Assembly: GCA_016794525.1 (NCBI GenBank)
Contig: JAEUJY010000169.1
Span: forward strand, 1 to 37,618
Direction of reading: 5' to 3'
From: Myxococcales bacterium
Lineage (GTDB): Bacteria; Myxococcota_A; Polyangia; Haliangiales; Haliangiaceae
DNA length: 37,618 nucleotides
Part shown: one piece after another, positions 15,629-23,865 of the stretch
Layout of the letters: each line of letters begins with the position of its first letter
Numbering within the stretch: position 1 is the stretch's first letter
Position numbers and translations under genes: made by a program
Notes under the pieces: generated by a model
Databases searched by the model: none
What the model was told of the DNA's origin: nothing
The model's input: only the letters and a program-made list of their open reading frames with translations

Positions 15629-16468
15629 CTACAGCGGCTGCTCGCCGCGGCCGACGTCGAAGACGACCTTCCAGCCGTCGGCCTCGGCGCGCCAGATCGT
15701 CAGGTAGCTGCCGCGCCAGGTGACGCGGGCGTGATCGACGATGCGGGCGCGGCCGACGGTGGCGGCCCACTGGCCGTCGGGCGAGCGGCGGCTCCACACC
15801 GGCTCCCACAGCAGATCGGCGCGCGCGAGGAGCGGCGCGATCGTCGCGCGGATGGCGGGGCCCTCGACGCGCTTGCCGGCGCGCATCATCGCGCCGTCGG
15901 TGGCGAACGCCGCGACCCAGCCGTCGGCGCCGTCGGCGTCGGTGGCGCGGGCGAACGCCACGTCGGCGGCCTCGGCCTCGGGGGCCGGCTCGCCGGTGAC
16001 CGCGGTCATCGGGATGACCAGCTCGCCGCGCGGCCCGCTGACCGTGGCGGTGAGCGCGTCGCCGCCCGGCGCGTACGCGATGATCTGCGGGTCGTCGTGC
16101 TGCGGGTTCGCGAAGCGCAGCGCCTCGGGATCGGCGTCGGCCGCGGTGAAGACGGTCTCGGCGGCGCCGCCCGGCATCGCGAACAGGCGCAGCACGCCGT
16201 CGGGCTTGCCGTCGGCGTCGGCGGGCGCGTCGTCGATGATCATCGCCTCGAAGCCGCCGTCGGCGAGGAACCCGACGCCGTAGAACGCGCCGGCGGTGGC
16301 GACCCAGTGCTCGCGGCCGCCCGGGTGCTCCCAGTCGCCGACCATCCAGCGCACCGGCGCCAGCGCCGGCGACAGGTCGGGCCCGGACTGCGGCTCGGGG
16401 CCGGCGGGGCGCGGCGGCGAGCCGCCGCACGCGGTGACGATCAGGAGCGACAGGGCGGCGCGGCGCAT
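15629..16468 (-). CDS. Lipoprotein fusing DUF6265-like and SnoaL/DUF4440-like domains
   Basis: The protein has 279 residues. The signal peptide MRRAALSLLIVTAC ends in a lipobox. Residues about 35-160 match the DUF6265 pattern (MVGDWEHPGGREHWVATAGAFYG, later LRFANPQHDDPQIIAYAPGG). Residues about 170-279 look like a DUF4440/SnoaL-type nuclear-transport-factor fold (ADVAFARATDADGADGWVAAFA, ending TIWRAEADGWKVVFDVG). Both families occur fused or side by side in many bacteria; neither has a firm function. It may bind a small ligand at the membrane. It starts six bases after TATGCT and lies 26 bases downstream of the DUF1838 gene on the same strand. Confidence 0.78.
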   Translation of the reverse strand: MRRAALSLLIVTACGGSPPRPAGPEPQSGPDLSPALAPVRWMVGDWEHPGGREHWVATAGAFYGVGFLADGGFEAMIIDDAPADADGKPDGVLRLFAMPGGAAETVFTAADADPEALRFANPQHDDPQIIAYAPGGDALTATVSGPRGELVIPMTAVTGEPAPEAEAADVAFARATDADGADGWVAAFATDGAMMRAGKRVEGPAIRATIAPLLARADLLWEPVWSRRSPDGQWAATVGRARIVDHARVTWRGSYLTIWRAEADGWKVVFDVGRGEQPL

Positions 16469-16480
16469 GCGCCGAGCATA
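16469..16480 (-). promoter_or_regulatory. Predicted -10 element (leaderless)
   Basis: On the minus strand TATGCT (plus 16475-16480) is followed by six bases and the ATG at 16468. A near twin, GATGCT with six bases, precedes the MarR gene at 17980. Confidence 0.48.
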
Positions 16481-16494
16481 CGCGGGCGCGCCGG

Positions 16495-17412
16495 TCACGG
16501 CGGCGGCGCGGGGCCATGCGGTCGCGCGGCGGCGGGACACTCGTCGGGATCGACGGGCGCTGGCCGCGGGAACTCGGCGCCCGCCAGGTAGTCGGCGAGG
16601 TGCGCGGCGAAGTACGTCCACGAGGTCTGGTTGCGCGCGTCGACGACGCAGGTCGGCGCGTGCGCGAACAGCGGCAGGCGGTCGCGCAGCTCGGCGCGCA
16701 GGAACGCGGGCAGCTCGTCGAGCGAGCCCAGCTTGCGGCCGCTGGCGCGGTAGAGCAGCACGCCGGGGCGGTCGCCCATCTGCATCCACGGCAGCCACGG
16801 GCCGAGGCGGTGCCAGGTGAGCTGCATCGTCGGCGCGGTGGTCGCGGTGAGCGCGGCGGCGGGGACGCTGAGCGTGAAGAACTCGCCGCCCTGGTAGCTC
16901 GGGCTCGGGCCGTACGCGGCCAGCGCCGGATCGGCGGCCAGCGGGTTGGGATAGAACAGCGGCACGTCGATGCTGAGCGTGGCGCGACCGTCGGCGATGG
17001 TCAGCGGGACGCCACCGCCGAGCGGCGCCTGCACCAGGCGGTTGGCGACGTGCACGACCGGCACCTCGACGTCGGTCCACGGGTTGCGCCAGCGCCGCAG
17101 CGGCGTGGTGCCACCCGGCGCCAGGTAGTACATGAGCTCGCGCGACGTGAGGGTCCAGCCGGCGTCGATCGGCAGGCACCGCGCGACGTTCACGCCGACC
17201 ACGTCGAACAGCGCCCGCGGGCGCTCGTCGCGCGGGTAGGCGTAGACCGTGCCGGTCCAGCTGGTGATCACCTCGGTGGCGTCGGCGGCGCAGCGCACCC
17301 GCACCAGCTCGTCGAGGCTGGCGGTCCGGGTCACCGGCGGCGGGGGCGGCGGCGCGGCGCGGGTCGCGGCGCAGCCGGCCAGGGTCAGCGACACGATCGC
17401 GACGGCGCGCAT
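16495..17412 (-). CDS. DUF1838 family lipoprotein
   Basis: The 305-residue protein carries a signal ending LAGC. Residues about 30-290 match the DUF1838 pattern: VITSWTGTVYAYP near the start, ARCLPIDAGWTLTSRELMYYLAPG, LRRWRNPWTDVEVPVVHVANR, and near the end TSWTYFAAHLADYL. Members are exported proteins, sometimes Tat-dependent, of unknown function. The gene follows the MarR gene by 13 bases on the same strand, so they may form an operon. A TACGGT five bases before its ATG suggests it can also be transcribed alone. The last residues are Pro-rich. Confidence 0.8.
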   Translation of the reverse strand: MRAVAIVSLTLAGCAATRAAPPPPPPVTRTASLDELVRVRCAADATEVITSWTGTVYAYPRDERPRALFDVVGVNVARCLPIDAGWTLTSRELMYYLAPGGTTPLRRWRNPWTDVEVPVVHVANRLVQAPLGGGVPLTIADGRATLSIDVPLFYPNPLAADPALAAYGPSPSYQGGEFFTLSVPAAALTATTAPTMQLTWHRLGPWLPWMQMGDRPGVLLYRASGRKLGSLDELPAFLRAELRDRLPLFAHAPTCVVDARNQTSWTYFAAHLADYLAGAEFPRPAPVDPDECPAAARPHGPAPPP

Positions 17413-17425
17413 GACCGACCGTAGC

Positions 17426-17980
17426 CTACTGCGGCCGCCGGCGCGGCCGACCTGGCGTCGCGGGCGGCGGCGCCGCCTCGCGCGCGTCCCACAGCTGATC
17501 GAGGCACGCGGTGAGGTAGCGGAGGAACTGCGCGCGCGCGGCGGGCGCGACCGCGGCGAGCAGGCGCTGGTTGGCGGCGCGGCGCAGCGGCTGGATCTGC
17601 GCGATCGCCTCGGCGCCGCGGTCGGTCAGCGCGAGCTGGCGGCGGCGGCCGTCGGCGGGATCGGGCGCGTCGGTGATCAGCCCGCGACGGCGCAGCGCCG
17701 CGACGACGGCGCTCACGGTGGCCCGCGACACGCCGCGCACGCGGGCGATCTCCGACGGCAACACCGGCGTGGTGGCGCGCCCGGCGCGGCTCGGGAAGTT
17801 GGGATCGCCGGCGACGTGCAACAGCACCAGCCACTGCTGGGTGGTCAGCCCGGCCGCGGCGGCGAGCTCGTCGCCGCGCCGCACCAGCTGGTTGGCCAGG
17901 TCGAACAGCGCGAGGACGATCGCCTCCTCGACGCCGTCCGGCAGCGCCGGCGCGGCCGCGGGCGGCTTGCGCTTGGTCAT
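17426..17980 (-). CDS. MarR family transcriptional regulator
   Basis: The 184-residue winged-helix protein is of MarR type. The core reads LFDLANQLVRRGDELAAAAGLTTQQWLVLLHV (dimer helix and helix 2). The recognition part is PSEIARVRGVSRATVSAVVAALRRRGLI, and the wing is DPADGRRRQLALTDRG. Extensions at both ends are Pro/Ala- and Arg-rich. MarR proteins usually repress nearby genes until a ligand binds; the DUF1838 and DUF6265-like lipoprotein genes immediately downstream are the natural candidates. That link is inference from spacing. GATGCT lies six bases before the ATG. Confidence 0.88.
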   Translation of the reverse strand: MTKRKPPAAAPALPDGVEEAIVLALFDLANQLVRRGDELAAAAGLTTQQWLVLLHVAGDPNFPSRAGRATTPVLPSEIARVRGVSRATVSAVVAALRRRGLITDAPDPADGRRRQLALTDRGAEAIAQIQPLRRAANQRLLAAVAPAARAQFLRYLTACLDQLWDAREAAPPPATPGRPRRRPQ

Positions 17981-18021
17981 GGGCCGAGCATCGGCCACCC
18001 GGGCGACCGCGTCGAGGGCGG

Positions 18022-19695
18022 TCACGGCGCGATGCGCTGCCAGTCGAGGTTGAAGCCGGGCGCGGTGTCGCCGCCGACCTGATCGACCACCACCCAGAAC
18101 GTCGCCGGCTGGGTCGGCGCGCCGCCGAGCGAGGTGGGGTAGAGGATGTTCAGCGCCGCGGCGTCGCAGCCGGTGATCCCGCAGAAGCCGACGTTGTACT
18201 CGTTGGAGCCGCACGCGGTGGTGTTGTCGAAGTCGGGCCAGCTGCCGCCCGGGCAGGTGTCGAGCAGGTAGATGCCGGCCTGGCGCCCGTCGGTGAGCTC
18301 GGCGCGCAGCCGCAGCCGGTCGCCGGGGTTGAGCGTGATCGCGAACACCCGCTCCTTGCCGCGCGCGTCGTAGACGACCGAGCAGCCCGGCGGCAGCCCC
18401 GACGTGGTCAGCGGGTTGTAGTCGTCGCTGGCGCCGAAGCTGGCGCTGACCCGGTGGGTGTAGGTGGCGACCGGCGTCCCGGTCGACGCCGCCAGCAGGT
18501 CGAGCGCGGTGGCGCAGCGCTCGCCGTCGCCGGCCGGCGGCGCGTCGGGGGTGCCCGCGTCGAGGGCCGGCGGCGCGTCGGGCGCGCCCGCGTCGATGGC
18601 GAGCGGCGCGTCGATGGCGGCGGCGTCGACCGCGAGCGGCGCGTCGGGCACGCCGGCGTCGGTGGCCGGCGCCGCGCCGACGCACACGTCGTTGGGCCGG
18701 CAGGTGCCCTGGCACAGGCCCGAGGCGCACTCGTCGCCACCGCCGCAGCTCGCGCCGTCGGCGCGCAGGGCCTCGCAGCGCTTGCTGCCGAGCACGTCGC
18801 ACCACGACACCTCGCACACGCCGAGCAGGTTGAAGCTGGCGTCGACGCAGGTCGCGCCGACGGCCAGCGGCGTGTCGACCCCGGCCCGGCACTGGTCGGT
18901 GGCCGAGTCGCAGTCGGCGCCGGTGGCGCACAGCTGCAGCGGCAGCCCGGTCGAGCACGCCTGGCCGACCGCGGCGACCGGCTGGCAGGTCCCGGGACGG
19001 ACCGCGCCGTCGGCGGCGAACGGGAACTGGCAGCCGGGGCTGCCGGCGACGCCGTAGCAGCAGAACGCCTGGGTCGGATCGCAGCTGCCGTAGAACACGC
19101 CGCCGAGCCCGTCGCGGATCGGCGCGCAGGCGGCGCCGGTGGTGCGCGATCGGGCGAACATCCGGCGCTGCTCGGCGCCGCCGCCCGGCGCGGCGTAGGC
19201 GAAGCAGGTGGAGTCGTACAGCGCGGCGCGCGCCGGAGCGCCGCAGGCGGCGGCGCCGAGCTCGGCCACGCACGCGCCGGCCGCCGCCGGGAGGTACGCG
19301 ACCTCGCCGCGGCGCGCGGCCGCGACCCAGTCGCCGAACGGCGCGACGTCGTAGATCTCGCGCAGCACCGCGCGGCACCCGGCCTCGTCGAGCGTCGCCG
19401 TCGGCGGCAGCCGGTCGGCGAACGCGGCCAGCCGCTCGTCGGTCCGGAACGGCGCGAAGTACGCGACCAGGTCGTCGTCGCAGCAGCGGAACAGCGCGGC
19501 GCACACCGCGTCGGCCGCGGTGGCGGTGAAGCCGTCGAGCTCGACCGGCGGCGCCGGCGGCGCGTCGGTGGTCGCGGCGTCCACGCCGCCAGGCGCGTCG
19601 ATCGTGGCGGCGGGGTCGCTGGTACCGCAGCCGGCGAGGGCCAGCGCGGCGACCAGGCCGGCGCGGCCGAGCAAGGAGAGGGCGGGCTGGTGCAT
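18022..19695 (-). CDS. Large Cys-rich lipoprotein with IDA/PDAP linker
   Basis: The protein has 557 residues and starts at MHQPALSLLGRAG, with a signal ending LAGC. A first linker carries APGGVDAATTDAPP. Residues about 45-330 form a Cys-rich region with many CxxxC-type pairs (RCCDDD, QLCATGADCDSATDQCRAG, CASGLCQGTC), common in myxobacterial surface proteins. A second, longer DAP/DAG linker (about residues 335-385) is built of near-repeats. The last 170 residues are a beta-rich domain (VFAITLNPGDRLRLRAELTDG, TFWVVVDQVGGDTAPGFNLDWQRI) resembling bacterial pre-peptidase C-terminal or jelly-roll domains. Its role is unknown; a surface-exposed sensor or adhesin fits. Confidence 0.75.
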   Translation of the reverse strand: MHQPALSLLGRAGLVAALALAGCGTSDPAATIDAPGGVDAATTDAPPAPPVELDGFTATAADAVCAALFRCCDDDLVAYFAPFRTDERLAAFADRLPPTATLDEAGCRAVLREIYDVAPFGDWVAAARRGEVAYLPAAAGACVAELGAAACGAPARAALYDSTCFAYAAPGGGAEQRRMFARSRTTGAACAPIRDGLGGVFYGSCDPTQAFCCYGVAGSPGCQFPFAADGAVRPGTCQPVAAVGQACSTGLPLQLCATGADCDSATDQCRAGVDTPLAVGATCVDASFNLLGVCEVSWCDVLGSKRCEALRADGASCGGGDECASGLCQGTCRPNDVCVGAAPATDAGVPDAPLAVDAAAIDAPLAIDAGAPDAPPALDAGTPDAPPAGDGERCATALDLLAASTGTPVATYTHRVSASFGASDDYNPLTTSGLPPGCSVVYDARGKERVFAITLNPGDRLRLRAELTDGRQAGIYLLDTCPGGSWPDFDNTTACGSNEYNVGFCGITGCDAAALNILYPTSLGGAPTQPATFWVVVDQVGGDTAPGFNLDWQRIAP

Positions 19696-19731
19696 GGCGG
19701 TCAGATATGCGATCCGCCGCGGCCCGGTCAA
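19696..19731 (-). promoter_or_regulatory. Predicted sigma-70-type promoter, leaderless
   Basis: Minus strand: TTGACC (plus 19726-19731), 18 bases, TATCTG (plus 19702-19707), six bases, ATG at 19695. The -35 is good and the -10 lacks the last T. A one-base shift would give ATATCT with a 17-base spacer. The region just upstream is notably AT-rich. Confidence 0.5.
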
Positions 19732-19751
19732 TATGATTCGTTCGCTGAACT

Positions 19752-19777
19752 AATTAAATGGCGCCGGCCGGCCGGCG
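19752..19777 (-). terminator. Possible intrinsic terminator after the HAD gene
   Basis: Downstream of the HAD stop, reading the minus strand, there is a perfect 16-base GC palindrome (plus 19762-19777). It is followed directly by an AT run, ATTTAATTA. A hairpin plus AT tract fits intrinsic termination, but the tail is not a pure T run. Confidence 0.3.
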
Positions 19778-19815
19778 GGCGGCCTCCCCCCGCGCGGCGC
19801 CCCGCCCCGCGCCGG

Positions 19816-21129
19816 TCAGTACGCCGGCTCGAACTGGTCGGCCATCGGCTGGCCGGCCTCGTCGACGATCAGGTCGCCGCGCGCGTCGCGGGTGGTGCTG
19901 CACGGGTAGGCCGAGGTGCGGCGCGCCCGCGGGTTGATGAACATCGGCTGGAACAGCCAGCGGTCGTCGTAGTTGCTGAGCGCGTTGCACATCAGCTGGA
20001 TCTTGGCGCGGTTGATCGCGAGCTTGAGGACGGTGGCGTCCTTGACGAACGCGATGTCGGTGTCGGAGTCACCGGCGGCGAAGACCGCGCGGCGGCCTGG
20101 GTCAGGGTTGGCCGCGAGCTGGGCGTCGACCGGCTCGCGGTAGATGACCTTGTTGATCCAGCAGCGCTTGCCCTCGTCGAAGGTGATCATCGTGTTGGCG
20201 CCGTCGGCCACCGGGCCGCAGCCCGCGGTGTCCGCGGTGACCCGGCCGTGGCGGACCAGCTGGCGGATGCCGATCACGTGATCGGGCTCCACGCCGACCA
20301 GATCGTCGGCGACCGCCTCGATCACCAGCTGCGGCGACGCGGTCACGATCCACACGTCGAAGCCGTTCGCCTGCAGCACGGCGATCAACTCGTGGACCTG
20401 GTCGTAGATGCGGATCCAGCCGTTGTCGACGTAGGTCCCGACGGTCGTGGTCGCCCCCTCGGGGGCGGCGAGGCCTTCGGCGATCGCCGCCCGCGCGAAC
20501 CGCCGGATGTCCTGCGGCTTGTGGCCGGCCATGATCTGCGCAGTGAGCTGGTAGGTGTAGTTCGCGTACGGCGTCACCGTCGCGTACCGCCACGCCGGCA
20601 GGCCGGCGACGGTCTTCTCGGTGATGTACGCGGCGTAGATCTCGTTGGCGCAGGCCGGGTGGGTGCTGGTCGGCAGCGGCTCGCCGGGCGCCGCCAGGCT
20701 GCCGCAGGCCGCGGCGAGCGCGGCCCGCGCCGCGTCGGACAGGTGCGGGCTGACGTTGGCCCAGTCGCCGGCCGCCGGCTGCAGCACCTTGTCGTGGTTG
20801 ATCATCCAGAACGTGAACCGATCGCCGGTGTCGTTCTTGGTGATGGTGTTGTCCCAGTCGAGCGTCACCACCGGGCGGTCGTGGGCGTCCCAGGTGGGGC
20901 TGCGCCGGCCCAGGGCCGCGATCATCGCGTCGATCCGGTCGCGGTTGTCGCCGAACCAGCCGGAGGCGGTCAGCGTCGGCAGCGCGTGGCGCGCTGCGGC
21001 TTCGGTCGCCGCACCCGTCCGGTCGTCATCATCGCTATCGGCACAGCCCACCAGGGCCGTCGCCAGCAGGGCCGCCGCCGCCATCGAGCCGCGCCAACCT
21101 CGGTACGTCGCCAGGTCATGGTTCTTCAT
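19816..21129 (-). CDS. Exported HAD-superfamily phosphatase lipoprotein
   Basis: The 437-residue protein has a basic N-terminus, a hydrophobic segment and a lipobox LVGC, so it is probably a lipid-anchored phosphatase outside the inner membrane. The HAD motifs are complete: motif I LDWDNTITKND (nucleophile Asp near residue 91), motif II VTAS, a conserved Lys in the following region, and motif IV GDSDTDIAF near residue 353. This resembles the phosphoserine-phosphatase-like branch. The ATG at 21129 is preceded by AAAGGAA and six bases, one of few strong ribosome-binding sites here. Cys residues (ACGSLA, PACAN, GCGP, RCWIN) are compatible with an oxidising compartment. Confidence 0.85.
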   Translation of the reverse strand: MKNHDLATYRGWRGSMAAAALLATALVGCADSDDDDRTGAATEAAARHALPTLTASGWFGDNRDRIDAMIAALGRRSPTWDAHDRPVVTLDWDNTITKNDTGDRFTFWMINHDKVLQPAAGDWANVSPHLSDAARAALAAACGSLAAPGEPLPTSTHPACANEIYAAYITEKTVAGLPAWRYATVTPYANYTYQLTAQIMAGHKPQDIRRFARAAIAEGLAAPEGATTTVGTYVDNGWIRIYDQVHELIAVLQANGFDVWIVTASPQLVIEAVADDLVGVEPDHVIGIRQLVRHGRVTADTAGCGPVADGANTMITFDEGKRCWINKVIYREPVDAQLAANPDPGRRAVFAAGDSDTDIAFVKDATVLKLAINRAKIQLMCNALSNYDDRWLFQPMFINPRARRTSAYPCSTTRDARGDLIVDEAGQPMADQFEPAY

Positions 21130-21281
21130 GTCCGTTCCTTTCGCGGTGGTCGAGTCCACCCACGGCGCACTCTGCGCCCGCGGGGCGTGACGGCGCGTGG
21201 GGGTCGGCGTGAACAACGCGTGAAGCGGTCGATGGGCGGGCACGTTGCGCGCGCCGCGGCGTGGGGCGACAATGGTCGCGG

Positions 21282-22937
21282 ATGTCGACGCCGGGCCGGA
21301 TCCGGGTGGCGCCGTGGGGGCCCGCGAGCACGCGCGAGGAGGCGCGCGCGTACGTCGAGTCGCGGCTGGCGCTGTTCGCGACGCTGATGTTCTGGATCTT
21401 CTGGATCCTGGTCGCGTTCCTCTACGGCATGTACACGATGTGGCCGGACGTGCGGCCGTCGAACGTCGGCTTCGTGTTCCAGACCGCGCTGGTCGGGCAG
21501 CTGACGTTCGCCGCGATCTGGTACTTCGGGCTGCGCCGGCAGCGGCTGAGCCTCGAGTGGTTGTACCGCATCGACGCGTTCTGCGTGATCGTGATCGGCC
21601 TCGAGCTCGGCGTCTCGGCCTACGCCCAGGCCGAGCTGCACGCGGCGATCTACAGCGCGTTCATCTGGCACAACTTCACGATCCTCGCGCGCACGCTGAT
21701 CGTGCCGTCGAGCGGTCGCCGCACCGCGGTCGTCACCGCGATCTCGTTCGTGCCGCTGCAGCTCGCGGCGATCGCGCTCGCCGTGTGGCACGACGCAAAG
21801 CTCGACGTGCCGGGCGGCGCGCTGGTGATCGGGACCGCGGTCTACGCCGGCGTCGCGGTGTGGCTGGCGACCACCGGCTCGCGCCTGATCTACGGCCTGC
21901 GCCGGCAGGTCAGCGAGGCGATGCAGCTCGGCCAGTACACCCTCGAGGTCAAGATCGGCGAGGGCGGCATGGGCACCGTCTACCGCGCGCGCCACGCGAT
22001 GCTGCGTCGCCCGACCGCGATCAAGCTGCTGCCGCCCGAGCGGCACGAGGCCAGCAGCTTCAAGCGCTTCGAGCGCGAGGTGCAGCACATGAGCCAGCTC
22101 ACCCACCCCAACACCGTCGCGATCTTCGACTACGGCCGCTCGATCGACGGCGTCTTCTACTACGCGATGGAGTACCTCGACGGGATCGATCTCGAGCGCC
22201 TGGTGCGCAGCCACGGTCCGCAGCCGCCGGCCCGGGTCGCGCACGTCCTGGCCCAGGTGTGCGGCTCGCTGGCCGAGGCCCACGGGCTCGGCCTGACCCA
22301 CCGCGACGTCAAGCCGGCCAACGTGATCCTGTGCCAGCGCGGCGGCCACGCCGACGTCGCGATGGTGGTCGACTTCGGGCTGGTGAAGGAGGTGGCGCGG
22401 ACCGACGACGACAGCCGCACCGCCGCGATCGCCGGCACGCCCGCGTACATGTCGCCCGAGGCGATCACCGACCCGTCCCAGGTCGGGCCCGCTAGCGATC
22501 TGTACTCGCTGGGCGCGCTCGGCTACTTCCTCCTGACCGGCACCCGGGTGTTCGAGGGCAAGACCGCGATGCACGTGTGCGCGCAGCACGTCACCGACGC
22601 GCCGGTGCCGCCGTCGCGGCGGGTCGCCACGCCGATCCCCGAGGCGCTCGAGGCGCTGATCCTGCGCTGCCTGGCCAAGGAGCCGTCGGCGCGACCGGCG
22701 AGCGCCCGCGCGTTGCGCGCCGCGCTCAAGGCGCTGCCGCTCTACGCCGAGTGGGACGAGGCGCTGGCGCAGGCGTGGTGGGACGTGTACCAGCGCGCGC
22801 GCGCCGAGGACGCGGCGGCGCCGACGACGCCGGTGACGACCACCCGCGAGTTCGCCAGCCTGACCGACCGCGAGGTCACGCCGCGCGCCGGCGCGGACGA
22901 CGCGGGTCAGGCGACCGAGACCGGCCAGCTCAGGTAG
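21282..22937 (+). CDS. Membrane Ser/Thr protein kinase with N-terminal sensor helices
   Basis: The protein has 551 residues. Residues about 25-205 hold six hydrophobic helices (first: LFATLMFWIFWILVAFLYGM). The kinase domain spans about 220-490: glycine loop KIGEGGMGTVYRARH, Lys in PTAIKLL, catalytic loop HRDVKPANV near residue 342, DFG as VVDFGLVKEV, and activation segment GTPAYMSPEAI. A Thr-rich C-terminal tail (TTPVTTTREF) could be autophosphorylated. Most bacterial kinases of this class have one helix after the kinase domain, so an N-terminal multi-helix module is less usual but known in myxobacteria. GACAAT lies eight bases before the ATG. Its end overlaps the FHA regulator gene by 31 bases, tail to tail. 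Confidence 0.92.
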   Translation: MSTPGRIRVAPWGPASTREEARAYVESRLALFATLMFWIFWILVAFLYGMYTMWPDVRPSNVGFVFQTALVGQLTFAAIWYFGLRRQRLSLEWLYRIDAFCVIVIGLELGVSAYAQAELHAAIYSAFIWHNFTILARTLIVPSSGRRTAVVTAISFVPLQLAAIALAVWHDAKLDVPGGALVIGTAVYAGVAVWLATTGSRLIYGLRRQVSEAMQLGQYTLEVKIGEGGMGTVYRARHAMLRRPTAIKLLPPERHEASSFKRFEREVQHMSQLTHPNTVAIFDYGRSIDGVFYYAMEYLDGIDLERLVRSHGPQPPARVAHVLAQVCGSLAEAHGLGLTHRDVKPANVILCQRGGHADVAMVVDFGLVKEVARTDDDSRTAAIAGTPAYMSPEAITDPSQVGPASDLYSLGALGYFLLTGTRVFEGKTAMHVCAQHVTDAPVPPSRRVATPIPEALEALILRCLAKEPSARPASARALRAALKALPLYAEWDEALAQAWWDVYQRARAEDAAAPTTPVTTTREFASLTDREVTPRAGADDAGQATETGQLR

Positions 22938-23764
22938 TAGCCGCGGCCGGGCACGGTCGCGACCAGCCCCTCGGCGCCGAGCTCGGCGAGCGTGTCGCGC
23001 AAGCGGCGCACGACCTGGCGCACGTTCTCCTCGTTGGCGTAGCGCGACTGGAACGGCAGCCGGCGCACCAGCACCTTGGTCGCCACCGTCGCGCGCACCC
23101 CGGCGGCGTCGCCGGCCTCGACCGCCGCCTCGCACAGCAGCTGCAACAGCCGGTGCTCGAGGCGCGGCAGCGCCAGCTCGTTCCAGGCGGCCGCGCCGCG
23201 GCGGCGGTGCAGCAGCACGCCCGCGCCGTCGCCGTCGTCGCCGTGGCTGCCGAGGTGGCACAGCTCGCGGACCCCGTCGCTCATGATGTGGCGCATCGCC
23301 GCGGCGCCGGCGTGGCTGGTCTCGATCGACGCCGGGTCGTCGAGCGTCAGGTCGTCGGTGCGGTGGCACAGCCACAACGCGACGTCGCCGAAGCGGACGG
23401 TCGCGCCGTCGGCCAGCGCGCTGCGGCCGGCGACCCGCACGCCGTCGACGAACGAGCCGTTGCGGCTGCCGAGATCGCGCAGCTCCCAGGCGTCGCCGGC
23501 GCGCCGCAGCTCGGCGTGGTCGCGCGAGATCGACGTGTTGTGGATCGTCAGATCGGCGCCGGGGCGGCGGCCGACCACCGCGCGCGGCGTGGCCACGCGG
23601 TGCGCGACGCCGAACCCGTCGATCAGCCACGCGCCGGTGGGCGGGCCGGCGGGCGACGCGATGTGCGCGGGGAGCAGGCCGCTCACCGTCGGCAGCAGCT
23701 CGGCGCAGCCGGTGCACAGCAGGCCGCGGATCGCGGGAGACTGGCAGCGCAGGCAGGGACGCAC
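22907..23764 (-). CDS. Zinc-ribbon / FHA / winged-helix regulator
   Basis: The 285-residue protein has three parts. Residues 4-20 form a zinc ribbon (CLRC, nine residues, CTGC). Residues about 62-125 form an FHA domain with the expected phosphothreonine-binding signature (VVGRRPGADLTIHNTSISRDHAEL, then DLGSRNGSFVDG). Residues about 180-280 form an OmpR/PhoB-like winged helix (HRLLQLLCEAA, then NEENVRQVVRRLRDTLAELGAEGLVATVPGRGYYLSW). FHA domains read phosphothreonine, so it could bind the adjacent kinase or a substrate and control transcription. Mycobacterial EmbR has similar parts in the opposite order. GTG 23764 is chosen because TACAAT lies six bases upstream and it keeps the zinc ribbon. 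Confidence 0.85.
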   Translation of the reverse strand: MRPCLRCQSPAIRGLLCTGCAELLPTVSGLLPAHIASPAGPPTGAWLIDGFGVAHRVATPRAVVGRRPGADLTIHNTSISRDHAELRRAGDAWELRDLGSRNGSFVDGVRVAGRSALADGATVRFGDVALWLCHRTDDLTLDDPASIETSHAGAAAMRHIMSDGVRELCHLGSHGDDGDGAGVLLHRRRGAAAWNELALPRLEHRLLQLLCEAAVEAGDAAGVRATVATKVLVRRLPFQSRYANEENVRQVVRRLRDTLAELGAEGLVATVPGRGYYLSWPVSVA

Positions 23765-23776
23765 GCCCCGATTGTA
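23765..23776 (-). promoter_or_regulatory. Predicted -10 element of the FHA regulator (leaderless)
   Basis: Minus strand TACAAT (plus 23771-23776), six bases, GTG at 23764. The hexamer is one mismatch from TATAAT and there is no ribosome-binding site. Confidence 0.5.
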
Positions 23777-23865
23777 GGCACGTCGGCGGCGCGCCTGCCT
23801 GGGTCCGCGTGTCACAGTCCGCACGATCACCGATCGCTCACGAGCGGTTCACGCCGGGTTCACGC

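Noticed and set aside
18454-21387. Plus-strand open frame of nearly 1000 codons across two minus-strand genes
   Set aside because: Low-complexity Arg/Gly/Val/Asp composition and antisense to two genes with signal peptides and complete motifs; a compositional shadow.
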